A stretch of DNA of 46,443 nt from assembly GCF_000344615.1 (NCBI RefSeq), contig NZ_KB467824.1, positions 1-46,443 of the forward strand. The letters run 5' to 3'. Position 1 is the first letter of the stretch, and every line of letters begins with the position of its first letter. The DNA comes from Janthinobacterium sp. CG3. GTDB taxonomy: Bacteria > Pseudomonadota > Gammaproteobacteria > Burkholderiales > Burkholderiaceae_D. A program made the translations under genes and the position numbers. This document shows positions 8,474 through 16,305 of the stretch, piece after piece. Below the pieces are notes generated by a model that saw only the letters and a list, made by a program, of their open reading frames with translations, ran no database searches and had not been told where the DNA came from.

Positions 8474-9814
8474 TCACACGCCGAACGGATAGGTTTCCGG
8501 CACCTCTTCCCGGGCGCTCCAGTGCGGCGAGAATTCCAGCGGCCGCAGCGCGCTGCTGTGGTCGATGTGGATCACCGCGTCGAACTGCTGCGCCAGGTCG
8601 GCGTGGAAGTAGTGGCTGAGGCGCTCGTTGTCGGGCCGGTAGATGACGCCGATGGCGCGCTCCAGGTAGCGCATGCCGGCCGTGGCCAAGGCCTTGCGCC
8701 CGCGCAGCGGCAGCAGGAAATTGTGCAGCCCGGTGTCGTGCAGCAGGCGCTCGACGCTGTCCGGCAGCGACGGCAGCACCGACTTCAGTTCGGCGTGGCC
8801 GTCCCAGTCGCTGGCGGCGGTGACGCTGCCGGTGTGGGTGGTGAAGCCGAGCAGGAAGCAGTCGTCGGGGCCGTATTGCTGGCGCACCAGTTGACCCAGG
8901 TTGAGCTGCCCGCGCTGGCCCATTTCGGTGGCGCGGGCGTCGCCCAGGTGCGAATTGTGGGCCCACACGATGATCTTGGCCGGGCTGCCCTTGTGCCGGC
9001 TCAGGTGGGCGCGCAGCGCGTCCAGCGTGTCGGCCATGTGGCTGTCGCGCACGTTCCACGACTGGTCGCGGCTCTCGAACATGGCGCGGTAATAGTATTC
9101 GGCGTTTTTCACCACGCGCGCGTTCTGCAGTGCGTAAAACAGCGTGTCGGGCACGCTGCCGTCGTCCTGCGACAAGTGGCCGGCGGCCTGTTCCGCCATG
9201 TCCAGCAACTGTTCCAGAACTTCCTCCTGGCAGCTTTTGCGCAGGCCGAAACGGGCCGCGGCGGCGTAGTGCTGCGGGTCCTGCGCCAAGTGGTCGAAGC
9301 AGTTGTAGCGCTCGCGCGCGCGCCGCGCCGCGCCCGGGTCGGACTGGTCGAGGTAGCGGATGACCGCGTGCGCCGACTTGCGCAGGCTGTACAGGTCCAG
9401 CCCGTACCAGCCGATGCGGCATTCCGGCGCCGCCACCTGGGCGTTGTGCAGGCGCAGCCAGGACAGGAATTCGATGACTTCGACGTTGCGCCACATCCAT
9501 TGCGGAAAGCGCTGGAAGCCGCCCAGCGCCTGGTCGGCGCTGCGTTCGCTGCTGGCCAGTTGGGCGTAGCGGCTCGCTTGCAGCGCGTCGGGCCAGTCGG
9601 CTTCGACGGCGATCGCGTCGAAACCTTTTTCGACGATTAACTGGTGGCTGATGGCCGAACGCCAGCGGTAGAAATCCTGGGTGCCGTGGCTGGCCTCGCC
9701 CAGCAGCACGACGCCGGCGTCGCCGATCAGTTCCAGCAAAGGCTCGGCGTTGAAGTCGGCGGCGAGGGGAAGCGCTTCCTTGCGAAGCGCTTGAATGATA
9801 GATGGCTCGGACAT
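8474..9814 (-). CDS. Erythromycin-esterase-family hydrolase
   Basis: A 446-residue member of the erythromycin esterase (EreA/EreB) superfamily. The motif VVLLGEASHGT holds E40 and H43, and AVEADW holds E71, matching the glutamate-histidine-glutamate set shown to be needed in EreB. A later WAHNSHLGDA provides the second conserved His. The catalytic residues are therefore intact. True macrolide esterases form a small part of this family; chromosomal relatives in environmental bacteria mostly have unknown substrates, so macrolide resistance should not be assumed. Start ATG 9814. The gene is monocistronic in appearance: its 3' end is nearly flush with the convergent zinc-ribbon gene. Confidence 0.87.
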   Translation of the reverse strand: MSEPSIIQALRKEALPLAADFNAEPLLELIGDAGVVLLGEASHGTQDFYRWRSAISHQLIVEKGFDAIAVEADWPDALQASRYAQLASSERSADQALGGFQRFPQWMWRNVEVIEFLSWLRLHNAQVAAPECRIGWYGLDLYSLRKSAHAVIRYLDQSDPGAARRARERYNCFDHLAQDPQHYAAAARFGLRKSCQEEVLEQLLDMAEQAAGHLSQDDGSVPDTLFYALQNARVVKNAEYYYRAMFESRDQSWNVRDSHMADTLDALRAHLSRHKGSPAKIIVWAHNSHLGDARATEMGQRGQLNLGQLVRQQYGPDDCFLLGFTTHTGSVTAASDWDGHAELKSVLPSLPDSVERLLHDTGLHNFLLPLRGRKALATAGMRYLERAIGVIYRPDNERLSHYFHADLAQQFDAVIHIDHSSALRPLEFSPHWSAREEVPETYPFGV

Positions 9815-9917
9815 GGCGGCCGCTCCCGGTAAAACACATAGTCGGTGTTAGACCGGCGCGGCGCGGCGCGGTTCCTTGGGCCGGGCAGGGCGGCGCGCCC
9901 GGCCCGGCGCGACCGGC

Positions 9918-10118
9918 TCAGTGCGCGGCGGCGACCGGGTAGCCGGCTTCTTCGATAGCGCCGCGCACGCGCGCCAGCGCGACGTCGGTGTGCACCGTGA
10001 CGGTTTTGGCGGCCAGGTCGACCTGCACCTGCGCCTGCGGGTCCAGCGCGCGCACGGCGGCCGTGACGGCGCCGACGCAGTGGCCGCAACTCATTTCTTC
10101 GACTTGTAACTCATACAT
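9918..10118 (-). CDS. CopZ-like heavy-metal-associated (HMA) chaperone
   Basis: A 66-residue single HMA domain: beta strand MYELQVEEMSCGHC with the metal-binding pair C11 and C14, then an amphipathic helix and the closing ...AGYPVAAAH. The open frame extends to 10142, but the ATG at 10118 is preceded by an AGGAG-like site (RC of actcct, 10126-10131) and gives the normal family length. Such proteins ferry Cu(I) to CopA-type ATPases. It is 6 kb from copA and on the other strand, with no obvious CueR site seen upstream, so the link to copA-cueR is functional inference only. A mercury or other soft-metal chaperone is the alternative. Confidence 0.85.
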   Translation of the reverse strand: MYELQVEEMSCGHCVGAVTAAVRALDPQAQVQVDLAAKTVTVHTDVALARVRGAIEEAGYPVAAAH

Positions 10119-10191
10119 GGCAAGGACTCCTGAAAATAGCATTGAAACGACAGTCTAGCGCTTCCCATCGTGGCAAGGTCAAGCGCGCGTT

Positions 10192-11133
10192 TCAGCTCAG
10201 GCAGTAGTCGACCGCGCGCAGCGGCGCTGGCAGCGCGCTCTCGCCCAGCGATTCGCGCAGGTTGATTTCGATGGTGCGGCACATGGCGTCGAGCGGCAGG
10301 TCGTTGCTGTCGAGGCCGAACGGTTCCTCGATCTCGTCGCCCAGCGCGTCCAGCCCGAAGAAGGTGTAGGCGACGATGCCGACCACGAAGGGCGTCATGA
10401 AGCCGAGCGCGTCCACCAGGCCGAAGGGCAGCAGGAAGCAATACAGGTAGGCGGTGCGGTGCAGCAGCAGCGAGTAGGAAAACGGGATTGGCGTGGTCTT
10501 GATGCGCTCGCAACCGACGGCCGCCGCCGCCATCTGCGACAGCGTGGCGTCGATCGCCGCGCCCAGGCAGCCGTCGAGGCGCTTTTCTTCCAGGCACAGG
10601 CGCAGGTCGCGGCCCATGTGCAGCATCAGGTAGTCCGGCACGTTGGCGCTGCCGCCGACGCCGCGCCACTCGTCCGGGCGCAGCAGCGCCTGCAGTTCCT
10701 CGTGCCGGCGCAGGTCGCGCAGGTGTTGGCGCAGCGCGTGGGCATAGGCGATGGCGCGGTAAATCATGCGCACGCGCACGTCGTCCAGGCCGAGCGCGGC
10801 GCTTGCCGGCGCGGCCGCGCCGATCAGGCTCTGGCACTGGCGCGACAGGCTGCGGCAGCGGTGCACCAGCTCGCCCCACAGCTTGCGGCCCTCCCAGTAA
10901 CGGTCGTAGGCGGCGTTGTTGCGAAAGCCGAGGAAGATCGCCAGCGGCAGGCCGATCAGCGTGAACGGGATCGTCGTCAGCGTGACCTTCTGGTCGAACA
11001 GCACGCCGTGGCACAGCGTCACCAGGCTGGCGAAGAGGATGTTGACGAACAGCGTCAGGCGGATGCGCGGCAGCACCGAGCCGCGCAACACCAGGAACAG
11101 GCGCAGCCCGGACGGCCGCTCGCGCAGGATCAC
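10192..11133 (-). CDS. Bestrophin / UPF0187 family ion channel
   Basis: A 313-residue membrane protein of the bacterial bestrophin family. The N-terminus (LRERPSGLRLFLVLRGSVLP) and the segment FLGFRNNAAYDRYWEGRKLWGEL are characteristic, the latter matching the highly conserved NxAYDRWWEGR-like block. Bacterial homologues form pentameric channels; KpBest conducts monovalent cations, while animal bestrophins pass chloride. Four membrane segments are expected. The start is GTG at 11133, 6 bases after a run of AGGGGGG; no upstream ATG fits the family. No operon partner; it lies just downstream of the YidD-like remnant on the same strand. Confidence 0.87.
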   Translation of the reverse strand: MILRERPSGLRLFLVLRGSVLPRIRLTLFVNILFASLVTLCHGVLFDQKVTLTTIPFTLIGLPLAIFLGFRNNAAYDRYWEGRKLWGELVHRCRSLSRQCQSLIGAAAPASAALGLDDVRVRMIYRAIAYAHALRQHLRDLRRHEELQALLRPDEWRGVGGSANVPDYLMLHMGRDLRLCLEEKRLDGCLGAAIDATLSQMAAAAVGCERIKTTPIPFSYSLLLHRTAYLYCFLLPFGLVDALGFMTPFVVGIVAYTFFGLDALGDEIEEPFGLDSNDLPLDAMCRTIEINLRESLGESALPAPLRAVDYCLS

Positions 11134-11302
11134 GCCGCCCCCCTGCGCCGCCGGGGCTGGCGCGCATGCGCCGCCGCGAAATAGGTGGGGGCGGACGGCG
11201 TTGCTGTGAAGCGCAACGCGCGCTGGAGCGGCCGCTGGAAGTCGATCTGCATGGGTGGGGTAGATGGGTTAAGTATAAGGGGCCGCGGGCGCGGCCAAAA
11301 AA

Positions 11303-11407
11303 ACAGCTGGCGCCGCCGGTGCGCCCACGATAGGCGCAGCAATAGCCTTTCAGCGGCGACAGATGGCGTTGATAAACGGAAATGGCACCCAGTGCCATTT
11401 TCTTCAT
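11303..11407 (-). pseudogene. Truncated YidD-like remnant
   Basis: From ATG 11407 the frame reads MKKMALGAISVYQRHLSPLKG, then YCCAYRGRTGGASC, which matches the N-terminal half of the small YidD-type (membrane protein insertion efficiency factor) paralogues of betaproteobacteria. After ASC (11303) the similarity stops at a run of seven T and a GC palindrome, and the frame runs on into the bestrophin region without family sequence. Neither other frame on this strand resumes the usual C-terminal half. It is read as a gene broken by deletion, not as a functional protein. Recognition is from memory of the family pattern, without alignment. Confidence 0.5.
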
Positions 11408-11493
11408 GATGTCGCGCGCGGTGCCGATGATCTTTCTCATACATTGTGTCGATAGGCGGGCGGGTGTTGTTGGATTGCGCCGCGCGGGGGATG

Positions 11494-11522
11494 ATCATTG
11501 CATAATATTTGGAATCATTGCA
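11494..11522. promoter_or_regulatory. Direct repeat upstream of the DUF3422 gene
   Basis: atcattgca occurs at 11494-11502 and again at 11514-11522, exactly 20 bp (about two helical turns) apart, with AT-rich sequence between. It lies 119 bp before the DUF3422 start. It may be a binding site for a dimeric regulator or part of the promoter; no regulator can be named. Confidence 0.35.
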
Positions 11523-11640
11523 AGATGTTGGCGTGACACTGGTTACCAACTGGTGCGCCGCGTTGCTCCGGGTAGGCGCCATCCATGCGCCCGCTGCAAT
11601 GTTAAACGCACGCCTTTCGCTTACAACCAAGTCACCGACC

Positions 11641-13023
11641 ATGTCCAATTTAGCCGCCAATCCGATACCGATACGTTATTCCAATTTGAACCACGCGCTG
11701 CGCATCCCCTTGGCCGCCGAAGTCCATTCGCGGCCCTTCCTGCGCCTGGAGGCCCCCGAGAGCATCAGCCACCTGGCCGTGTATTGCCGCGACGGCGCCG
11801 AGCCGCGCGGCGCCAACCTGGCCGGGCGCCAGACGATGCTGGCGGCGCTGTGCCTGCATTTCGGCGTGGCCGCGCCGCACGCCGACGCCAAATATTTTTA
11901 CCACGACTTCGGCCGCTTCCGCCTGAAGTGGGAATGCCACACCGAATTCGCCACCTACACCTTCGCCGAGCCGCACCAGGGCAACATCGCGCTGGGCGAG
12001 GCGTTCGCGCGGGTGCCGCTGATGCACATTCCGCAGGACTGGCTGGCCAGCCTGCAGGGCAAGATCATGGTGGCCGCGCACGTCGTGCTCGACAAGAGCG
12101 CCACCCCGGCCGACGAATTCGCGCAAGACCTGCAGCGCGTCTTCGAGGGCCGCCTGCTGGTCGGCAGCCAGGTGTTGCAGGGCGGCGAGGTGTGGACCGA
12201 CTTCCTGATCCAGTCGGACGGCTTCAGCCGCTTCGTCGTGCGCGACGCCGGTTTGCGCGAGCAGCAGGCCGGCAGCCTGGTGCAGCGCGTGCTGGAAATC
12301 GAAACCTACCGCATGATGGCGCTGCTCGGCCTGCCATACGCGCAAACCGCGGCGCCGGCCCTGAACGCGGTCGAGGAGGAGCTGGCGACGCTGACGGCGA
12401 CCATGGTCGACATCGACGACACCAGCGCCAACACCTTCGCCGAGCGCTCGGCCCAGGACGCCGACCCGGAGCAGGCGCTGCTGGGCCACATCACGCGGCT
12501 GGCGGCGCGCGTCGAGAAGCTGTCGCTGGACAACAACTACCGCTTTTCGGCCTCGCAAGCCTACTTCCGCCTGGTCCACGCGCGCATCGAGGAATTGCGC
12601 GAGACGCGCATCGAGGGTATTCCGACGGTGGGCGAATTCATGGAACGGCGCCTGACGCCGGCGATGAACACCTGCGCCGCCATCGCCGGCCGGCAGGAAG
12701 CGCTGGCGCGGCGCATCGCCCACACCAATGACTTGCTGCGCACCCGCGTCGGCATCATCCAGGAGCACCAGAACCGGCGCATCCTGCAGTCGATGAACCG
12801 GCGCGCGGCGCAGCAGTTGCGTCTGCAACAAGCGGTCGAGGGGCTGTCGGTGGTGGCCATTTCCTACTACTCGGTGGGCTTGCTCAGCTACGCGGCGAAG
12901 GCGCTGAAGGCGGCCGGCGCGCCGATCAACACCGACGTCGCGACCGGGCTGATGGTGCCGCTGGTGGCGGCCGGGGTCTGGTTGGCGCTGCGCCGCCTGC
13001 ACAAGAGCATGCACGCCGACTAG
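11641..13023 (+). CDS. DUF3422 family protein with C-terminal membrane anchor
   Basis: A 460-residue protein recognised as DUF3422, a family of unknown function found in proteobacteria. Marker segments are LAAEVHSRPFLRLEAPE near residue 30, the helical coiled region MVDIDDTSANTFAERSAQD, and LVHARIEELRETRIEG. Two hydrophobic segments at the C-terminus (about residues 398-422 and 436-453) suggest membrane attachment with a large cytoplasmic part, resembling the topology of CorA-like or septum-associated proteins, but no function is known. ATG at 11641 is chosen over an open frame reaching 11509, since the preceding residues are not family-like. It is convergent with the MarR gene 43 bp away. 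Confidence 0.82.
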   Translation: MSNLAANPIPIRYSNLNHALRIPLAAEVHSRPFLRLEAPESISHLAVYCRDGAEPRGANLAGRQTMLAALCLHFGVAAPHADAKYFYHDFGRFRLKWECHTEFATYTFAEPHQGNIALGEAFARVPLMHIPQDWLASLQGKIMVAAHVVLDKSATPADEFAQDLQRVFEGRLLVGSQVLQGGEVWTDFLIQSDGFSRFVVRDAGLREQQAGSLVQRVLEIETYRMMALLGLPYAQTAAPALNAVEEELATLTATMVDIDDTSANTFAERSAQDADPEQALLGHITRLAARVEKLSLDNNYRFSASQAYFRLVHARIEELRETRIEGIPTVGEFMERRLTPAMNTCAAIAGRQEALARRIAHTNDLLRTRVGIIQEHQNRRILQSMNRRAAQQLRLQQAVEGLSVVAISYYSVGLLSYAAKALKAAGAPINTDVATGLMVPLVAAGVWLALRRLHKSMHAD

Positions 13024-13066
13024 GGCGCGCCCCGCCGCAAAAGTCGCGGCGCGGTCGTGCCCGTGC

Positions 13067-13498
13067 TCATTCATGGCGCCGCTCTTGGATCAACTTGGGC
13101 ACGGCGAACACGCCGTCGAGCGACAGCAGCTCGGCGCGGTGCAGTTCGGCCAGATGCGCCAGGATCACCTCGCCCTCCGGCTCCAGGTGGATTTCCACGC
13201 GGCGGCGGTCGCTGTCGCTGACTTGGCGCCGCACCAGGGCGCTCGCTTCGCAGCGCGACACCAGCGCCACCACGCCGTGCGGCTTGGCCTGCAGGCGCTC
13301 GGCCAGTTCGCCGACGGTGGCCCAGTCGCGGCCCGGGTAGCCCTTGATGTGCAGCATCAGCAGGTATTGCAGCGGCGTGATGCCCTCGGCCTGGACGGCG
13401 TTTTCGGAAAAGCGCTCGTAACGCCGCATCTGGTGGCGGAATTCCGACAAGGCGGAAAAATCCGCCTTGTCCAGCGGAGGGTAAAGCGCTTTCTTCAT
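13067..13498 (-). CDS. MarR-family transcriptional regulator
   Basis: A 143-residue winged-helix regulator. The central part (ITPLQYLLMLHIKGYPGRDWATVGELAERLQ) and the wing (ALVSRCEASALVRRQVSDSDRRRVEIHL) are standard MarR; the DxRRxxI/V wing motif is present. MarR proteins usually repress nearby genes and themselves, and release DNA on binding phenolic or oxidising ligands. A palindrome 35 bp upstream (13533-13551) is a good candidate for its own operator. The collagen-like lipoprotein gene lies upstream on the same strand but is separated by a terminator. Possible targets are unknown. Confidence 0.88.
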   Translation of the reverse strand: MKKALYPPLDKADFSALSEFRHQMRRYERFSENAVQAEGITPLQYLLMLHIKGYPGRDWATVGELAERLQAKPHGVVALVSRCEASALVRRQVSDSDRRRVEIHLEPEGEVILAHLAELHRAELLSLDGVFAVPKLIQERRHE

Positions 13499-13532
13499 TG
13501 CCGTGCTCGCTTGGGTGGGGCGACAAATATAT

Positions 13533-13551
13533 CACAATATGATGTATTGTG
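13533..13551. promoter_or_regulatory. Perfect 7-bp inverted repeat, likely MarR operator
   Basis: cacaata-N5-tattgtg in an AT-rich segment 35 bp upstream of the marR start. Size (19 bp) and symmetry fit a MarR dimer site and it would cover the marR promoter region, implying autorepression. Inferred from position and symmetry only. Confidence 0.6.
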
Positions 13552-13561
13552 CCTGGACATG

Positions 13562-13596
13562 AAAAAAGCCAGCGACTGCGTGCAGCGGCTGGCTTG
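13562..13596 (-). terminator. Rho-independent terminator of the collagen-like gene
   Basis: Read on the minus strand, AGCCAGC (13594-13588) pairs with GCTGGCT (13573-13567), with further pairing inside the loop, followed by six T (13567-13562). It lies 51 bp after the collagen-like gene stop and separates that gene from marR. Confidence 0.8.
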
Positions 13597-13646
13597 ATCG
13601 ACGCGGGACGCGCCCCGGGCACCCGCTCCGGCGTGCTTGCGCCGGA

Positions 13647-14382
<736 letters not shown>

Positions 14383-16110
14383 ATGCGAAAAGTTAAAGAG
14401 TTGAGCAAGCGTGCGGCCATGCTGCGCAATGCCGCCTTGGCGGCCTCCCTGTGCGTGGCGGCGGTCGCGCCGGCGCACGCCGAAGGCACGGCCTTCGTCC
14501 ATCTGTTCGAATGGAAATGGAACGACATCGCCGCCGAGTGTGAATCCTTCCTCGGCCCGAAGGGATACGACGCCGTGCAGATCTCGCCGCCCAACGAACA
14601 CGTCAATTTCCATACGTGGTGGGCGCGCTACCAGCCCGTATCGTTCACCAACCTCACCAGCCGCAGCGGCACCGAGGCGGAACTCCACAGCATGATCCAG
14701 CGCTGCCACGCGAAAGGCGTGAAAATCATCGCCGACGTGGTCTTGAACAACTGGGCCAACAACCTCGACGGCGGCAACACCGGCTCGGGCGGTAGTACCT
14801 GGACGCCGCGCAACTACCCGGGCCTGTCGCCGCGGGACTTCCACCAACCGTCTTGTACGATTTCCTACGGCAACGCCAATTCGGTCTGGGACTGCGAACT
14901 CTACAATATGCCCGACCTGAACACCGGCGCCGCCTATCCGCAACAGTACGCTGCCACCTACATGAAAAAGCTCAAGGCGATGGGCGTGGACGGCTTCCGC
15001 ATCGATGCCGGCAAGCACATCCGGCCGAGCGAGCTGGGCGCGATCCTGGCGCAGGCGGGCAATCCGTGGAACTTTATCGAAGTGATCGGCGCGGGCGGCG
15101 AGGCGGCGGAGATTCAACCCGGCAAATACACGCAGTACGGGCTGGTGACCGAGTTTGCCTTCGGCCCGGCGGTGGCGAGCAACTTCAAGGGCCAGATCAA
15201 GAACCTGAAGACGCTCGGCAGCGGCTGGGGCTTGCTCAATTCGGCCAACGCGGTGTCGTTCATCGACAACCACGACCGCGAGCGCGGCCACGGCGGCGGC
15301 GGCAACTTCACCTACAAGGACGGCGCCCGCTACAACCTGGCCAATGTCTACATGCTGGCCTTCCCCTACGGTTATCCGAGTGTAATGTCGGGCTATAACT
15401 TCACCGACACCGACGCCGGTCCGCCCGGCGCCGGCGGTTGCGCCAACAGCGCCTGGACCTGCCAACACCGTTGGGCCAACATCGCCAACATGGTGGGGTT
15501 CCGCAACTATACCAAGGGCGCCTGGACGGTCGACCGCTGGTGGGACAACGGCAACAACCAGATCGCCTTCGGGCGTGGCAGCGCCGGTTTCGTCGTCATC
15601 AACAACGAGTCGACCGGCCTGTACCAAACCCTGCAAACCGGCATGCCGGCCGGCGACTATTGCAACATCCTGGCCGGCGCCGAGGCCTGCAGCGGATCGA
15701 TGGTCCGCGTCGACGGCAACGGTTACGCCACCTTCTCGGTCGGGGCGATGGCGGCCGCGGCGATCCACGGCGGCGCCAAGGGCGGCGCTTGCGCGGGCTG
15801 CTTTAAACAGGTGTTTCCAAGCTTGAACCTGCGCGGCACGCCGAACGGCTGGGCCAGCCTGCCGATGGCGCTGGTGGCCGACAACACCTGGGAGGCCAGC
15901 GTCAACTTCGACGGCCAGGCCCAGCAGCGTTTCAAGTTCGACGTCAGCGGCAATTGGTCGGTGAATTACGGCGACAACGGCAACGACGGCGTGCTGGACC
16001 AGACCGGCGCCGATATTGCCACCGCCGTGGTCGGCCAGTACCAGGTCCGCGTCAACGACCAAACGCTGGCGTACACCCTGACCAGGCTGGCCGGCACGGC
16101 CAAGCGCTAA
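14383..16110 (+). CDS. Secreted GH13 alpha-amylase with C-terminal starch-binding-like module
   Basis: A 575-residue precursor with a signal peptide cleaved near AHA-EG (residue 34). The catalytic GH13 barrel opens AFVHLFEWKWNDIAAECE and includes GYDAVQISPPNEH, the style of the Alteromonas/Pseudoalteromonas-type alpha-amylase group. The catalytic nucleophile is D208 in DGFRIDAGKH, the acid/base E233 in NFIEVIG, and the transition-state Asp D298 in FIDNHDRERG. A beta-domain follows, then a separate module from about residue 477 (FPSLNLRGTPNGW ... NVNYGDN-like) resembling starch-binding/X25 modules. It hydrolyses alpha-1,4 glucan outside the cell. It appears monocistronic. Short inverted repeats upstream may bind a sugar-responsive regulator. 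Confidence 0.94.
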   Translation: MRKVKELSKRAAMLRNAALAASLCVAAVAPAHAEGTAFVHLFEWKWNDIAAECESFLGPKGYDAVQISPPNEHVNFHTWWARYQPVSFTNLTSRSGTEAELHSMIQRCHAKGVKIIADVVLNNWANNLDGGNTGSGGSTWTPRNYPGLSPRDFHQPSCTISYGNANSVWDCELYNMPDLNTGAAYPQQYAATYMKKLKAMGVDGFRIDAGKHIRPSELGAILAQAGNPWNFIEVIGAGGEAAEIQPGKYTQYGLVTEFAFGPAVASNFKGQIKNLKTLGSGWGLLNSANAVSFIDNHDRERGHGGGGNFTYKDGARYNLANVYMLAFPYGYPSVMSGYNFTDTDAGPPGAGGCANSAWTCQHRWANIANMVGFRNYTKGAWTVDRWWDNGNNQIAFGRGSAGFVVINNESTGLYQTLQTGMPAGDYCNILAGAEACSGSMVRVDGNGYATFSVGAMAAAAIHGGAKGGACAGCFKQVFPSLNLRGTPNGWASLPMALVADNTWEASVNFDGQAQQRFKFDVSGNWSVNYGDNGNDGVLDQTGADIATAVVGQYQVRVNDQTLAYTLTRLAGTAKR

Positions 16111-16135
16111 GCGGGCCGCCAAGCATGCGCCGGGC

Positions 16136-16199
16136 GCAACCCGACTGGCGTCGGCGGCGGCGCGGCGCCGGATGACGCTTTGCTCGTCCGACCTACGGA
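16136..16199. repeat. REP-like element, partial copy A
   Basis: The part 16136-16170 matches the right half of the element at 43679-43742 (common core acccgactggcgtcggc); the remainder, gatgacgc-ttt-gctcgtccgacctacgg, is a second imperfect palindrome of the same family. It sits just after the amylase stop. Confidence 0.6.
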
Positions 16200-16217
16200 A
16201 GCTTCACTAGCGGTATT

Positions 16218-16249
16218 AAAAAAAGCCCCGCGTGCGGGGCAGGCGGGGC
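16218..16249 (-). terminator. Rho-independent terminator of the PhoH gene
   Basis: On the minus strand GCCCCGC (16249-16243) can pair with GCGGGGC (16231-16225), followed by seven T (16224-16218). A competing GCGGGGC copy at 16234-16240 gives an alternative tight stem. It follows the phoH-family stop by about 60 bp. Confidence 0.8.
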
Positions 16250-16305
16250 TTTCGGATGATGCGGCGGGCCGTTGCCGGCCGCGCGTCGCGGTATTTACGC
16301 AGTTG

